A stretch of DNA of 64,000 bases from Eonycteris spelaea (lineage: Eukaryota; Chordata; Mammalia; Chiroptera; Pteropodidae). Positions 12,291 to 24,749 of this stretch are shown here, piece by piece; position 1 is the stretch's first letter, and each line of letters opens with the position of its first letter. Made by a program: the position numbers and the translations under genes. Under the pieces are notes generated by a model. The model saw only the letters and a list, made by a program, of their open reading frames with translations, had not been told where the DNA came from and ran no database searches. The stretch covers positions 2,294,001 to 2,358,000 of the forward strand of contig PUFA01000105.1 in NCBI GenBank assembly GCA_003508835.1, given 5' to 3'.

Positions 12291-12981
12291 GTTGCATAGT
12301 TGGCTTAAAATAAAGGTTTGAAGGAAGTGAGAGGGAAAAACAGCTGTGCAACATGGTTCGCAAAAAGGGGTGAAAGCCTCACCAATGGCCTAAGTCCGAC
12401 AGTGCTGGAATGCTCAAAATAAAGCTGAACTCCTTTTTCTAAAATAAAAAGTAAACTATATTCCCATACAGTGCATACTACTGAGGAAGAAAAGATTAAG
12501 CATAGTTAAATGACCTTGGGGTTTTTGGTAAAGAGAACAAATTTAATGAGAACGCAGTTTGCGCACTGTGCCACTGAGACTTTCTGAGCATGGCTGACGT
12601 AAGAAAACTAAAATGAATAAATGATGGCGTCGGATCCCACAGGAAGAGCCAACAATTCCTGGATGGCGGCAACTCTGAAATCACAGGTGATCGTTCTCGA
12701 GAACATCACTAGCCAATCTCCGTGAGTGATCTAACAGTGCTGGGTGATCGATCCATAAATATTGGAAATATTTATGTATTTTTATCTTAGGGAAAGAAAG
12801 ATGTCTCTCACCTACATCCTAATGAAAGTGTACACCTTCCTTTCCATAGAAAACGGGATTGGGATAGAAAGCTAATGAGATTCCAGATTGCCAATCCGCC
12901 TTTCACATGTGTAAAGAGAAAATGATGATGGACTAAGAAGGCCAAGATTTCTACATCGGAAAGGCAGACTGGTTGAAGAGG

Positions 12982-13036
12982 CGTGTGTGCATGTGTGTGT
13001 GTGTGTGTGTGTGTGTGTTGTGTGTGTGTGTGTGTA
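12982..13036. repeat. (TG)n microsatellite
   Basis: A TG run with one break (TGTTG) in the middle. Confidence 0.95.
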
Positions 13037-13039
13037 TTA

Positions 13040-14810
13040 AAGAAGACATTAAAGTCAGAAAGAGCAAGCGTTTGTTGACCATAAACACAAACCACCAAAT
13101 CCCGAAATACTAAAAACGGGCCATAAAGAAGGTAGTTCTGGAACAACTTTACTAAACATATGGAATTCATTTCCCCCTATAAATTGTGTGAGACAAAATT
13201 GAAAGAGTCCAAGAAGGGATTGGTTAGAGCTCTTTCGTTCATGGATTTAATATATTACAGAAAGAAATAGTAATGTCAGTCCATGAACACCGTCGGAGCA
13301 GGAAACAGCCAAGCCCTTCCAAACATGTGTTTTTGCATCACTGTTAGTCACCAAGTAGACTCCAGGCAATGCCATCTCTTATGTTCTCACCTGTACTGAT
13401 ATGGCGCCCAGTCCACGGTGACTACTCAATGCGTATTCGTTCAACTACAGTCATATCCAATCTGTGTATCACATCTCCCTCCAAGCCATCATTCATCTCA
13501 GTATGCTATGTCATTGCTCTGAGGGAGAAGAAAAACTGAAAGCCAAAAACCCATAGCAGAATTGTATCCCCCCAAATACTTCTTAAACTCAGTAAAAACA
13601 TGTTACAGACCTTCGCTCTTTATACAATGAAAAAGGTTAAGATAGAGTCATTAAAGTATTCTTGCATTTCTGAAGAAAAGATAGTGAAGAAACACCAGAT
13701 TATTATTTAAAAGGAAGTACATAGCAGGTATTCAATTAAGGTCACTGATTATTTATATCTGTCACTTTAATACAAAAACTCCATTTAGCAAAAATTCCCA
13801 TAGCGACACATTTTCTCCTCTACCCAACAATTGTTTAAGGAAATTCGTTATTTACCAATGACGACAACAAAGTTGAGACTTGAACTCTATCTCATCTTTG
13901 GAGAAATAAAATTGATGAGAAAACAAATTCCCCTTTCATTCCTCTCTACCATCTTTTCTCGTGTGGAAGCACCCAAGAGCATCCCTTGCAAGCAGTTCGA
14001 ACTACATGACTACCTTGTCAAGGTTGCCAAAATCTGTCCACAAAAAAGAGGCAGACAAAATGCTATAAAATGTACTGACGTGATGGTCTACAGACATGCA
14101 TGTAAAAAGTCTCAAGGTATTTCTCCCCTCCCCTTTCCAGGGACCTTTAAGCCTTCTGAACCATAAGGAACGTGCCATGGATTGCATCGTATTTCTTCAC
14201 TGGCCTTCTGGAACCTACTCTTGCAGCTGCAGAGGATAACAAGAACCAAGGTCTTCTCAAAGTCCCTTGCTGTCACTTCACATATTAATCAAAGAAGAGT
14301 CCTGGGAAAAAAAGTGTATCCTAAAAATCTAATTTGTTGTCTCTGCAACATTCTCATCACTGCTGAGAAGTAGCGGCGGGTCTAAGTCCTCAGAGGTAAA
14401 CTCCACACAAGAGACCAAACAAACAAGTCAAAGAACTTTCATTTTCTGGAATGATAACTAAGCGTAGGAGGATGAGAGGAATAAAAATGGGTGGGAAAAA
14501 TATTTTCTCCCAATGATTTCCATAGATAGTATCTTTTTTTTTGAAAAAATGAAATCCACACCACCAAACTTAAAGAATGATACAATGAACATGGATGTAC
14601 CAACTACTAATAATCTCATTGCACCTTCTTTATCTCCCTGTGGAGGTACCTACATGTACTTCTTCCTGCCAAGCCATCCAAAAGTCGGTTATAAACAAGA
14701 CGTTTCACCCCTCCATACTGTATCACACATCTCCCACAAACAAGGTTATTCTCAGCCTTTAAAAAAAAAAATTTAATGACATCCTCCAACATCTAGACCA
14801 TACTCAAATT
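13040..14810. other. Unassigned intergenic stretch
   Basis: I see no gene, RNA or certain repeat. Short ORFs (about 60-110 codons) have no recognisable content. Confidence 0.45.
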
Positions 14811-14814
14811 GCCT

Positions 14815-15215
14815 ACTTGTCCATAAAATGTCTTTTATAGCTTTTTTAAAGTTCAGGATCTAACCGAACTCCCATTACATTTAGATGTCATGTCTCTGTC
14901 ATCTCTTATCATCTCTCTCTGGTGTTCTTGGCACTGAATCCTTTGATGAATCCAAGGCAATCGTTCTACAAAATGTTCCACCTGAATTTGTTTGATGGTT
15001 TCCTCGGGAGTAGATTTAGACAGAACATTTCCAGCAAGAGCCCCACTGAGGCAAAGCTGGGTACCTCCTACTGAGTCACTTTGGGAGGCACCCACTGCCC
15101 GGCCAGGCCATTGTTGCAAGGCCAGGCTGAAGCGCTTGGTATGGTGGTCATTGCCAGGTGTCTCCATTGTAAAGGCGTGTTTGTTCCATTATAATTAACA
15201 AGTGATGTCTGCTCT
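14815..15215. mobile_element. L1M-type UTR fragment
   Basis: The 'catttagatgtcatgtctctgtcatctctt', 'tctacaaaatgttccacctga' and 'ccaggtgtctccattgtaaag' landmarks are those of a common L1M 3'-region repeat. Subfamily and orientation are uncertain. Confidence 0.55.
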
Positions 15216-15975
15216 GATACTTGGAAACCGTGTCAATACTCTGTCCCTCAACAGCCTGGTTGGTACCCAGCGGTTTGTCACTCAGAGATGTTCCTCGCTT
15301 AAATCAATTACTGTCCTGGGAAGCCTACGAAACAGAAATTTTCTAATTCTGTTATTCTTTCTGCATTTATTAGCTGACATTCTGCTTTAAAAAGATGCTT
15401 TTATTTCTTTCTTCCTCTGTTTCCTTTTTTCTAATATTATTATGTAATCAAATATTTTTATATTGGCTATGCTTTATTATTATTATTTTTGTATTTGAAG
15501 CTCACATTGTCCCAATTTTGGTTAATAGGATCCCTTTCTAATCAGCTCATGAGTCTTTTGATGTGTCTTCATTGTTCTCTAGCCAATAAAATTCCAGGTT
15601 AACCTGGATTTTTTCTGCCCCAGACTTGAAATTAGCCATTTCTTCAAGGAAACCTGAATTCATTTTAGTGAGTAATGGCCAATACATGTGCTCACACTGA
15701 GGAGATATTTAGTTTGAATTAAAAGCTCAAAAGATAGAATCCCACTAGGATGTCAAACAATGTCAAAATTCAAAAGAAGGTTATGATTCTGGCCCAAATT
15801 TCTGAAGGAATAAAATTAACAACGAATTCCCTTTATTTCCACTCCTAATAAGTAGAGCATGTCCACAACAATGTTTAGGACATTGTCCCTGCCCAATAAT
15901 TTAAAACTATCCATCTTTCTTGTTAATAAAAAAGAAGCATAAATAATATAAACTAGCTGAGAGAGTAGATCTTAA
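15216..15975. other. Unassigned A/T-rich stretch
   Basis: Nothing recognisable. Confidence 0.4.
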
Positions 15976-15979
15976 AAAT

Positions 15980-16165
15980 TCTTATCACAAGAAAAAAAAT
16001 TCTGTAACTGGTGATGGATATTGCTGAACATATAGTGAATTATTTCACTATATATAGGTATAGAATCATTGTGCTGTACACCTGAAACTAATGTAATACG
16101 TCAATTTTATGCCATAATAATAATAATATGAAATCAATAAATTGATACAATAAATTGTATTAGAT
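15980..16165 (+). mobile_element. L1 3'-terminal fragment
   Basis: 'tcattgtgctgtacacctgaaactaatgtaatacgtcaa' followed by (AAT)n is the L1 3' end. A 9-bp hairpin (16031-16052) lies in it. Confidence 0.85.
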
Positions 16166-16479
16166 ATGCACACAGATTATGAGATTATATTTTGACACTA
16201 ACATTATCATCCAAGTTTCACTTTGCTTAAGCCTGTAATATAACTGGCCTTCTCAGAGTTCACACTGATTGACATCAGGCAGAGTGTCACAGAACCTTAT
16301 CAAGATATAAGGAAACTCTCTTTAAGTGAAATATCTTCTGACTGTAATTTTCAAATGGAAATTCTTCACCCCTCCTTCGCATTGCTGCTGCCCTAGCTTA
16401 CATACTCTTTGCCTCACACTTGGATTTTAACAGAACCTCCTAAAATGTCTTTATTTTTAAGATTCACAGGAAGTATTTG

Positions 16480-16645
16480 GCGTGACAGTCATAGCTTTAA
16501 AACTGACCTTCAGTGGTCAGGAGAAAAAAAACATAAAACCAATACAGCTGAAACTAGGGGCTGAGTATACAAGTTTGCATTGTACTATTCTTTCAACGTT
16601 TCTGTGTGTTTGAAATTTGTCACAGTAAAGTAAGGAGAAACGACT
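16480..16645 (+). mobile_element. L1M 3'-terminal fragment
   Basis: 'gggctgagtatacaagtttgcattgtactattc' and 'tgtttgaaatttgtcacagtaaag' match the end of an older L1M subfamily. Confidence 0.7.
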
Positions 16646-16839
16646 CCCTTGTGGATTCAACCTATTCTTCCTCTAAGGTTTTATAAAGTAATCGCATTGT
16701 CTTCTTTAACGCTAAGGATGAGTTTCTCATTCTCCTTTTCAAAAACCTTCAGAGGTCCCCACTCGCCTCCCCCATCACCGGCGGGGTTGCCTGTCACACT
16801 GATCACAGACGCGGACCCTGCAGTCAGAGCATGTGGGGC

Positions 16840-17035
16840 GGCTCCTAGCATCACTGCTCATCAGCTTGCAACCCGGACATGTCTCTTAACCTCCCCGCGC
16901 CTCAGCGTCCACATATGTGAAATGAGGATAACAATGAAGGGTCCGCCTCACCGAGTGCGATAAGAATTAACTGGGCAAATACATTAACACAGAGAACAAT
17001 GCCTAGCATATAGTTATGCCGTGTGTTAGCTCTGC
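16840..17035 (+). repeat. MIR SINE
   Basis: The core reads 'catgtctcttaacctccccgcgcctcagc..gtgaaatgaggataac' and then 'aacaatgcctagcatatag'. Confidence 0.8.
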
Positions 17036-17294
17036 ATAGATTAAAGCTACTTCCTCCATATTGTGATTATTTAAAGGATTCCGTGGTCAGAAGCCCTTAG
17101 AAATGCCAGGTGAAATTTAGTAAAGCAAGAACGTTTACTGTAGTGCTTTCATTAGAATATTAAGTATTCTAATGTCCATAATGAATCTTCCAATATAAGA
17201 TCTCACATTCAGCACATCTCATGGGACCAGTACTTTGCAGGTCCGACTTAGGGAAATGCTGACCTAGAGAAAAATCTAAATTCCTTCGCTGCTT

Positions 17295-17410
17295 TTCTTT
17301 GCCATTACAGTTGACATTCAATATAATATAGTTTCAGGTGTATTGCGTAGTAAGTAGACACCTACTTAACATACAAGGTGGTCCTTTCCCCTCTCCCTGA
17401 CAAATCCAGC
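17295..17410 (-). mobile_element. L1 3'-end fragment
   Basis: 'gttgacattcaatataatatagtttcaggtgt' is the reverse complement of an L1 3' UTR. Confidence 0.65.
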
Positions 17411-18758
17411 ATCCACCCGCCACCGTACCTGCCCATTACATGATTATTGACTTTGAAGAGCTTTCCTGGCAAGGTTCTACCACCTGCCAACCTCTCGGTC
17501 CCCTGCTTTCACTCGCTCTGCTCTTCAGCCAAACTTTAAACCCCACTACCGCCCAAAATACCCTTAATTTTCCCGCGAGCGCTTTGCTCTCCGCCCGAGA
17601 GCGCTTCCTCCCATTTCCACCTACTCACCCGGCTCAGAGGGTGCGGCTTCTGTTAAGACCACCCAGACACCCCGGCAGAGTTAATTTTTCCAACCTTTGC
17701 TCCCCCTCAGTATTTTGCTTAAAATACTATAACATTCTATGAAAACACATAACATTCTGTCTTATGTTACGGGGTTTTTTCTCTTAGTTTTATGCAGTCA
17801 TTTATTTGGATTATTTGTATCTACATAAAAAGAAAAGCATAGTCACATTAAAGAGGAAATCTTTGTCCACTGTTAATCTTAACTCTCCTCTGAAGCATCG
17901 TTTAGTCCTCGTGACACAAACTGGTAGTATAGTATTATGTTCTGAATATATCTGTTTCTGTAAAAAAAAAAAAAAACTATAAATTCCTAGAGGGTGAAAT
18001 AAATTGTGTTCATTTTTATATTCCTCATAATAGCTAAGAGAGTTTGACGAATAGTGCATGCTACATAAATGTGCAGGGAAGTATTAACTGTACAAGATCT
18101 GTGCTCACAACACCTTTGAGTCAGAATAGGAAAAAAAAAGTAGAGGAGGAAGAGTAACTTCAGCAATATTGGATATCTCAAAGACCTGTGTTCTCTCTAT
18201 TTAAAGATTCTTTCATTTTGAACAATTTAAATCTAGAGACTCTTTTCTGCTCCTCCTGTTGAATGCTACAAACTAGTTGAAGACAAGAATCCTGTAAACA
18301 AACTGAACATTTCTGTTTCATTTTAGTAATTGGCAATAGGCAAGTTGGGGGAATCAGAATTTAGCAGGGAGAAAGTAGATGTCATTCGGGCGGAAGCTTG
18401 GCCCCTCGTTGGCATGAATTCCAGTGGGAAATGGTAATTAGACACGTTCAGATTCTGACCATCTGGAACTAAAGGAAGCTTCTAAATTTGATTCGTGTTG
18501 GAGGAATTGTGGTCAAGAAAGAAACATGCACACGGCGATTTGGATTTACTCCAAAACGTGGCCTTTTTGGACCCCAAAACATGTAATTCTAGGAGAAAAA
18601 TGTGAGCAGAGCGATGTTCCCCTTTGCCCCAGAGCTGTTTCCCAGACACGTGTCTGAAGAACACACAGAGTTAACCAGTAAGGATTTGCCCAGAATTTGT
18701 AATCTCCCAGGCAGTAAGCAATGTCACATTTTGCCATTACATTGAACCAAGATGCAAT
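17411..18758. other. Unassigned intergenic stretch
   Basis: No gene was seen. A weak L2/MIR-like end ('aatagtgcatgctacataaatg') lies at about 17985-18075. Confidence 0.4.
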
Positions 18759-18812
18759 ATCAAAAATAAAATAAAATAAAATAAAATATAAAATAAAGTA
18801 ATAAAGTACCTT
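18759..18812. repeat. (AAAAT)n-type simple repeat
   Basis: Imperfect AAAAT/AATA units. Confidence 0.9.
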
Positions 18813-19350
18813 TGTAGGATCTGTCAGCTTTAAGCATTAGGAGTGCTTCTGAAAAGAGAAAAACAGTAAAATAGTGTAAAGACAACATCGCACTCCCACA
18901 TGGTACTGGCATCAGCAGGGCCTACTTTAAGCCAGTTTCCAGCAATGCCTGGGAGGGGTCAGAGATGTGGCTTCAGGCTAGTTTCAGAAGGGTGCTAACG
19001 ACACGTGTAGAAAATAATAGCATAAAAGTCCAATGAGGCTCTATAGATTGGATCCCAAGCCAATATTTATGGAACATAAAGGCTTTAAAAAGAGTCCCAT
19101 TGCCGTTGTTCAAGGCAACCGTGATATAGCAAATGGCTACACCGACTGTGGAAACAAGCAGAGAAAGGATCTGGCTCAGCCTCTCCAGCCATCATTGAGC
19201 TAATCAATGGCTCCAGCCAAACAGTGCGTTGTCGGCCAAGTTCACATGTCTTAGAGGTTTGGCTGTGTTTAGAAATCTAGGTGGATATGAGAGAATTGCC
19301 CAGATTTTTATGGAAGCAAGTATGAAAACATAATTATCTTGTTTTCTGCA
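18813..19350. other. Unassigned; possible conserved noncoding element at 19020-19260
   Basis: This is low-repeat sequence with an X-box-like GTTGTTCAAGGCAAC (19105-19119). No gene was seen. Confidence 0.3.
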
Positions 19351-19354
19351 TTAA

Positions 19355-19509
19355 AAAAAAGGAAGGAAAGAAGGAAGGGGGAAGGAAGAAGGAGGGAGGG
19401 GGAAAGAAAAACAGAAAAGAAAAAGAAGAAAGAAAGAAAGAGAGAGAGAAAGAGGGGGAGAGGAGAGAAGAGAGAGAGAGAGAAAAGAAAGAGAAAGAAA
19501 GAAAGAAAG

Positions 19510-19547
<38 letters not shown>

Positions 19548-19563
19548 AAGAAAGAAAGAAGAA

Positions 19564-19624
<61 letters not shown>

Positions 19625-19800
19625 AGAAAGAAAAAGAAAGAAAGAAAGAAAGAAGAAAAGAGGGAGGGAGGGAGGGAAGGAAGGAAGAAAGGAAGGAAGG
19701 AAGGAAGGAAGGAAGGAAGGAAGGAAGGAAGGAAGGAAGGAAGGAAGGAAGGAAGGGTGGGAGGGAGAGAGGGAGGAAGGAAGGGAAAAAGAGAGTATCT
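19355..19800. repeat. Long polypurine microsatellite (GAAA/GA/GGAA)n
   Basis: About 440 nt are nearly pure G/A on the plus strand, with GA, GAAA and GGAA blocks; GGAA is uninterrupted for 16 units at 19691-19754. The 179-186 codon ORFs on both strands arise from this repeat and are not genes. Confidence 0.97.
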
Positions 19801-19974
19801 GGAATAGCATTTGAAATACCAGGTATGTTCTTACATGATTTTCTTCTGCCGAATTATATGTTAAAGTCCTCAATCATGAGCAGTATGCTTCAGATGTGAT
19901 CTAGTGAAATAAAAAAATGCCCTGTAGTGGGAGGAAGACAGGAGGGTGGTTTGAAGAACTGGAAAGTTTCAGAA

Positions 19975-20165
19975 CTTCTTTCAGATCCTGTATCTGCCAC
20001 TCATTACCTTTGTACCCTTAGTTATGATTCCAAACCTCCGTTTCCTGACCTATAAATTAGGGTAAATGCTACCTACCGTACAGGATGGTAAAGGTCAAGT
20101 AAGATAATCCGTGTACAGTGCTTCACTTGCAGTAAGGGCTCAATAAATATCTGCCATCATTTTCG
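19975..20165 (+). repeat. MIR SINE
   Basis: 'ctgccactcattaccttt', 'tccgtttcctgacctataaattagggt' and 'agtaagggctcaataaat' follow the MIR consensus order. Confidence 0.88.
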
Positions 20166-20334
20166 GTCTTACTGTTTGGAAGCCTAGCTAAAATCATGAT
20201 AAATGGCAAATAGGTATTTTATTATCCAATATGGTCTATTTTGCTCAGCCAGAACTTTATCTGATGCCTCTGTACTCTTCACCTTTAAAAACGAATTCTG
20301 TGGTGATTCACAGCCAGAAAAGTGTAATTACTGC

Positions 20335-20570
20335 TGTTCTTGAAGTCTCACTGTGTTCCCAGCACTTGGAGTAACCTACTACCATATTCTCATTTCATCC
20401 TCGCGGCAAAATCAGCTTTACGCTTGTTTCACTGACGCAGAAACTCAAGCACAGAAAAGCGTCACCAACCTGCTCAAAGTTACGCGGCTTATGAGTGACA
20501 ACCCCGGGACTCAACCGCGAGCAGCGTGACTGTGACTCCAGAGCCCATGCTCCCAGCCACTGTCCCCTCC
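20335..20570 (-). repeat. MIR SINE
   Basis: Reverse-oriented landmarks are 'tttcactgacgcagaaactcaagcac', 'aacctgctcaaagttacgc' and 'ctccagagcccatgctccc'. Unusually many CpG are kept. Confidence 0.8.
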
Positions 20571-21049
20571 CCGCCTACCTGCTGTGATGAGCACGCACAC
20601 AGTCCCCAGAATGGCTTTGTTCCCGGTGAGGGTGCAATGCACGCTGTCCCCAGACGGTGACGCCTGCCCTCAGACTTCTGCTGCTCCAACACATAAATAT
20701 CACAAAGTCATTTTCAATGACAAAAGATCGAACCTCCTTTTGATATGAGATTCTTTAGGAACCATCCGGACATTGTCTCTGCTTCCACCTACTCCGACGT
20801 TGCACTTAAAAACTCATAGAACTATTACAGAAAAGCTCCTTTCTCACCCTCAGAAACTATGATTAGACCGCTCCTCCGTTTTTCACTTTATCAGTGGATC
20901 AGTGTATTAGCGGGGAGAGGGGAGAGAGTTTCTTCCCTCGCCGCACAGCTAACTCACTCACCCTGCAGGAGCGTTGCTTCTTCAGAGAAGTCTCCCCAAT
21001 CCTCCTGGCACACCCCTGACTAAGTCACTCACTCGTCCACCTTTGTAGA

Positions 21050-22060
21050 TTTCAGTACCATCTAAATGATGTCAGTTCCCAAATTTATACCTCTGACCCA
21101 CACCAAGTGAAACAAAATATTTATCTTTGGAGGACTAACAGACTCTTCAGCTTGACATTTACTAAACTGAACTCCTGATCTTTGCCCCCAAGCCCACCTC
21201 ACCCTTGGCCCTCCCCGGATCAATAAGGGCTCCTCTCCCTGTCACTTGGTCCAGCCTGAGCCTGGCAATCATCCACAACTCCATCTCATTAGTCCCATCC
21301 AAGCCACCAGGAAATCCTGATGCCTCTACCTTCAAAATCCAGCCTGAATCCTGCCCCTTCTCAGTACCTCTACCACAACCAGCCAGCTGCTGTTATCTCC
21401 TGGAGTGTTGGTCTCCTGGCTTCCCTCTTCCCTTAAAAGATTTGTTTAACTCAACAGCTAGAGTGATCCTCTTCTAAATAAGGTGATGTCTCATGTCCAC
21501 TCAGGACCCTCTGTGGCTCCCTGGCTCCATCCAAGTTGACGTTTCGATGGCCTACGGGGCCTCATGTGATCCCTGCTCATTACCACTATGAACAATACCC
21601 TAAACCTCTGTTCATTCCTGTCCCGCCACGTGAGCCTCCATGCAGTTTCTTGGGAAAAAAAACAAAAACAAAAAACAAAAACAACAACAACTCACCAGAT
21701 AAACTTCTGCTCCAGAGCCTTTGTTCTTGCTATTCTCTGTCCTTCATTTCTTTCAAGCTTTCAGGCATATGTCACCCCCTCAGTGAGGCCCGCTGGGATT
21801 GCACTATTTAAAACAAAGATCCTTCCTCAATGCGGCTCTCTCCCTTCCCTGCTGGATATTTCTCCAAAGTACTTACCCTCCAATGTACTATAAAATTAAC
21901 TCATTTTGCTTGCCACTGTGTCCCTCAAAAAAAAAAAGTCTCCATATAGACAGAAATCTTTTCCTGTTTAGTGCACTCACGAATCCTTAGAATCTAGAAT
22001 GGTACCTGGTACCGAGCAGGCAGTCAATACATATGTGTTAAATGAATGGAGTAAGCCCAT
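21050..22060 (+). mobile_element. Long L2 LINE copy, 3' part
   Basis: Colinear L2 landmarks over 1 kb: 'aaactgaactcctgatctttgcccccaa', 'aaatcctgatgcctctaccttcaaaatccagcc', 'agctagagtgatcctcttc', and the end 'cagtcaatacatatgtgttaaatgaatg'. An A-rich (AAAAC)n insertion sits at 21655-21690. The ~90-100 codon ORFs here are spurious. Confidence 0.85.
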
Positions 22061-22129
22061 CCGTTATATAATCACGTGGTGATGTATCTTTTTATAGCCT
22101 TTCTCATAATTATAATTGATCGCTTTTGT

Positions 22130-22275
22130 TAATTGGGAAAGTGCTTACTAATTGCTCTCTCCTCTGCTGGATGATAAGTAACATGAAGACTGAGACTGTG
22201 TCTTCACCCCTGGCAACTAACAGAATGCCCACTACTTAGTATATGTTCACTTAACACTTGTCAAAGAATGAACTA
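22130..22275 (+). mobile_element. L2 3'-end fragment
   Basis: 'agactgagactgtgtcttcacccctggcaactaacagaatgcccactact' follows the L2 3' terminus, a second copy behind the one at 21-22 kb. Confidence 0.65.
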
Positions 22276-23945
22276 GGAGCGCTAACATTAGGTTCTAATG
22301 CAGGCTCCGTTCCTGATAGTATTACAAACAGATTGCCTGCTCCAAGAAGTGCCCTGATGAGGCAATAGAGGATATCTATGTACATTGGGAAGAGACAGAA
22401 AAAAACCTAGATGAGAACCAAGTAGGTGACCGGGACCTAGGCCAGTATCCAGATGGTTGTATCTCGGTACTTCTGGGCAGAGTTGTTTGGGGGTTTTTTT
22501 CCTTTCTTATGACAAAAACAGTGTCATCTTTCTTCAAAGGCTTGCTTGCATCTGAGAGGTACTAAAACTTCTTCTGAGAATAAGAAAGGAGAATGTTACA
22601 AGGTTAGTTCAGCTTATTCCAAATAGAAAAACCATATAACAACCTGAATTGTTTGAGGAACAAAAAAGAGAACTAAGACAATTTTTACTGAAGAATAATC
22701 TGCTTTTGCACTTATATTTTTTAATTAGGTGTCTATTATTTTCACTCCTAGCATACAGTTACCCTCTCTAGAGAGTTTTCTTTAAACTTTCATAACATAA
22801 AAATACATTAAACTTGCCTTGAAGCGGGGAGAATGGGTTTTCCTAGTTTTTTCGTTGGTGTTATACTGCCATCTAGTGACCACAGTATGTATGACTGGCT
22901 TGCACAACTCTGGCAAGTAACAAGCTGCCCAAGGCAAAAATCACAAAGTAGCTGACCCAGCCTAAGTTCCTTTCTTTAGACATCCCTTCCCAGACAATCT
23001 GCTTTAGTAGAGTGCTCCCTAGACTAATACTTGCTCCTTACCTGTCACATACACTTATCTTTCTTGTACCAAACAGGCAACTTTTATGTGCTTTATAAAT
23101 TAATTGGACTCATGAAGTAAATGCCCTATTTGGGAGATGTAATCTGTTAATATTTCTTCTACTTCTGACTTCATAGCAATGAGGAGATGTTTTTTATCCA
23201 CTTCAAAACAGAGAAACTTAAGACCATTGTGGTAACAGGCAGGCATATGGCAATGTCTATCCATTTAGATGTCTGTGAACACAAATACTTCTGTATATTT
23301 TTTGACAACCACTAAAATCATAAAATGTTTGAGTTATATAAAATTATTTATCTTCTAATAAATTTATGTTATCACACTCAACTTACACTTACGTTCCTGG
23401 AAATATCTAGCTTTTGTGGATAATAAGAAAAAATAGTCTTCAAGTGTACAATATACAATAGCACACTCACAAGACCATGACATTTACAGAGAACTATTTT
23501 TCTGGCAAATAAGCCCAAACTGCTAGTTTATTTGCCTTTCATTTCTCACCACACTTTCTTCGTACAATAAAGGTGACTTGTCTGATCGGTTTATCTTTTG
23601 TCAATAATTTTCACATTAATTTCTAAAAATAACAGAAATAAAAAGTGCACATGATATGGAAATTGCAATACGTTCGCTTAGTTGCTTTTCACAGAAACAG
23701 GAAAAGGGTGTGAACTTGTAACATCATCTTGTCTGGCTAACATCTGGCATGGTTCTATCGGGACAATGAAGATCATCATCTTTAAACCTGCAAGGGAAGC
23801 CTCTCCTGCAGGATGGAAGATTTCACGAGATGAACCAGAGAAGGTAGTGCCGACCTTCTACTCAAGTAATCCAACCCCATCGAAGAATAAAATCCAACAA
23901 AATGCTATTGTGTTTCTCACTGGAAGGATCATTAGAATGATGGAT
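22276..23945. other. Unassigned intergenic stretch
   Basis: No gene or clear repeat. Contains the CTCF-like motif at 22865. Confidence 0.4.
22865..22879 (-). promoter_or_regulatory. CTCF-like motif, intergenic
   Basis: The minus strand reads TCACTAGATGGCAGT, 14 of 15 matches to the CTCF core, in otherwise unassigned sequence about 20 kb 3' of CPE. Confidence 0.4.
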
Positions 23946-23949
23946 ACTA

Positions 23950-24270
23950 CATGCGGTCTCAGTCCCTTCACGCTGCTATGAAGAAAAGCCATGAACCGGG
24001 AGACTTAACAACCACAGATACTTGTTTCTCACAGTCCTAAAGCTAAAGGCTGGGAAATCCAAGGTCAAAACGCCAGTAAATTCAACATCTAGTGACAGCT
24101 CACTTTCTGCTTCATAGAGGACCGTCTTTCTGGCTCCTCACAAGGCAGCAGGGACAACGGGGCTCTCTGGGAACGCTTTCATAAAGACACTAATCACCCC
24201 CAAAGGCCTAACTTAATACCATCACATCAGGCATTAGAATTTAACATTAAATGTTAGAGACAAACATGCA
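23950..24270 (-). mobile_element. ERVL-MaLR (MLT1/MST-like) LTR
   Basis: The plus strand reads as the reverse complement of the LTR: 'ctcagtcccttcacgctgctat', 'acttgtttctcacagtcct', 'aaggctgggaaatccaaggtcaa', 'taataccatcacatcaggcattagaatttaac'. A solo, decayed LTR. Confidence 0.8.
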
Positions 24271-24745
24271 TCTGTAGTACACATACACAAGAGACTTTTC
24301 CAAGAAGAAATGGTGAGCGGGGTATTTATAGAAATTTTAAAAGCAGAGACTAAATCTTCTCTACTTAAAGAAATAATTTATCAGTAAACTAGTAAATTAC
24401 AAGTAATTAACTGATTATTATCTGCCTTGTGTTGATAGCAAAATTTTTAAATGAAGTTGATCTTAATATTTACTAAGGATATTATTGCTATACCATTAGC
24501 ATTCATGCCCTTTTTGTAGTGTTTTTAAATGTTTTCCTCCATATTTTCCTCTTGCTATGACTTGAACGGTAGGGAGATCTCTCCTGTGGGCCTGAAATCG
24601 TTTGTACCTCAGGTGTCCTTGAACCTGAGACAGATCATCCTCTGCAAATGGAACTAACTAGAAGTGTCTTTTTTCCCATTCCATGTACAATCATAAATAT
24701 CTTGTAATAAAGGCATATAGATGTAAAAGCGCAAAATACACTCGA
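24271..24745. other. Unassigned intergenic stretch
   Basis: Nothing recognisable. Confidence 0.4.
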
Positions 24746-24749
24746 AAAA

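Noticed and set aside
19334..19899. Overlapping 179- and 186-codon ORFs on both strands
   Set aside because: Produced wholly by the GA/GAAA/GGAA microsatellite (Arg/Lys/Glu or Ser/Phe/Leu repeats); no start context or conserved protein.
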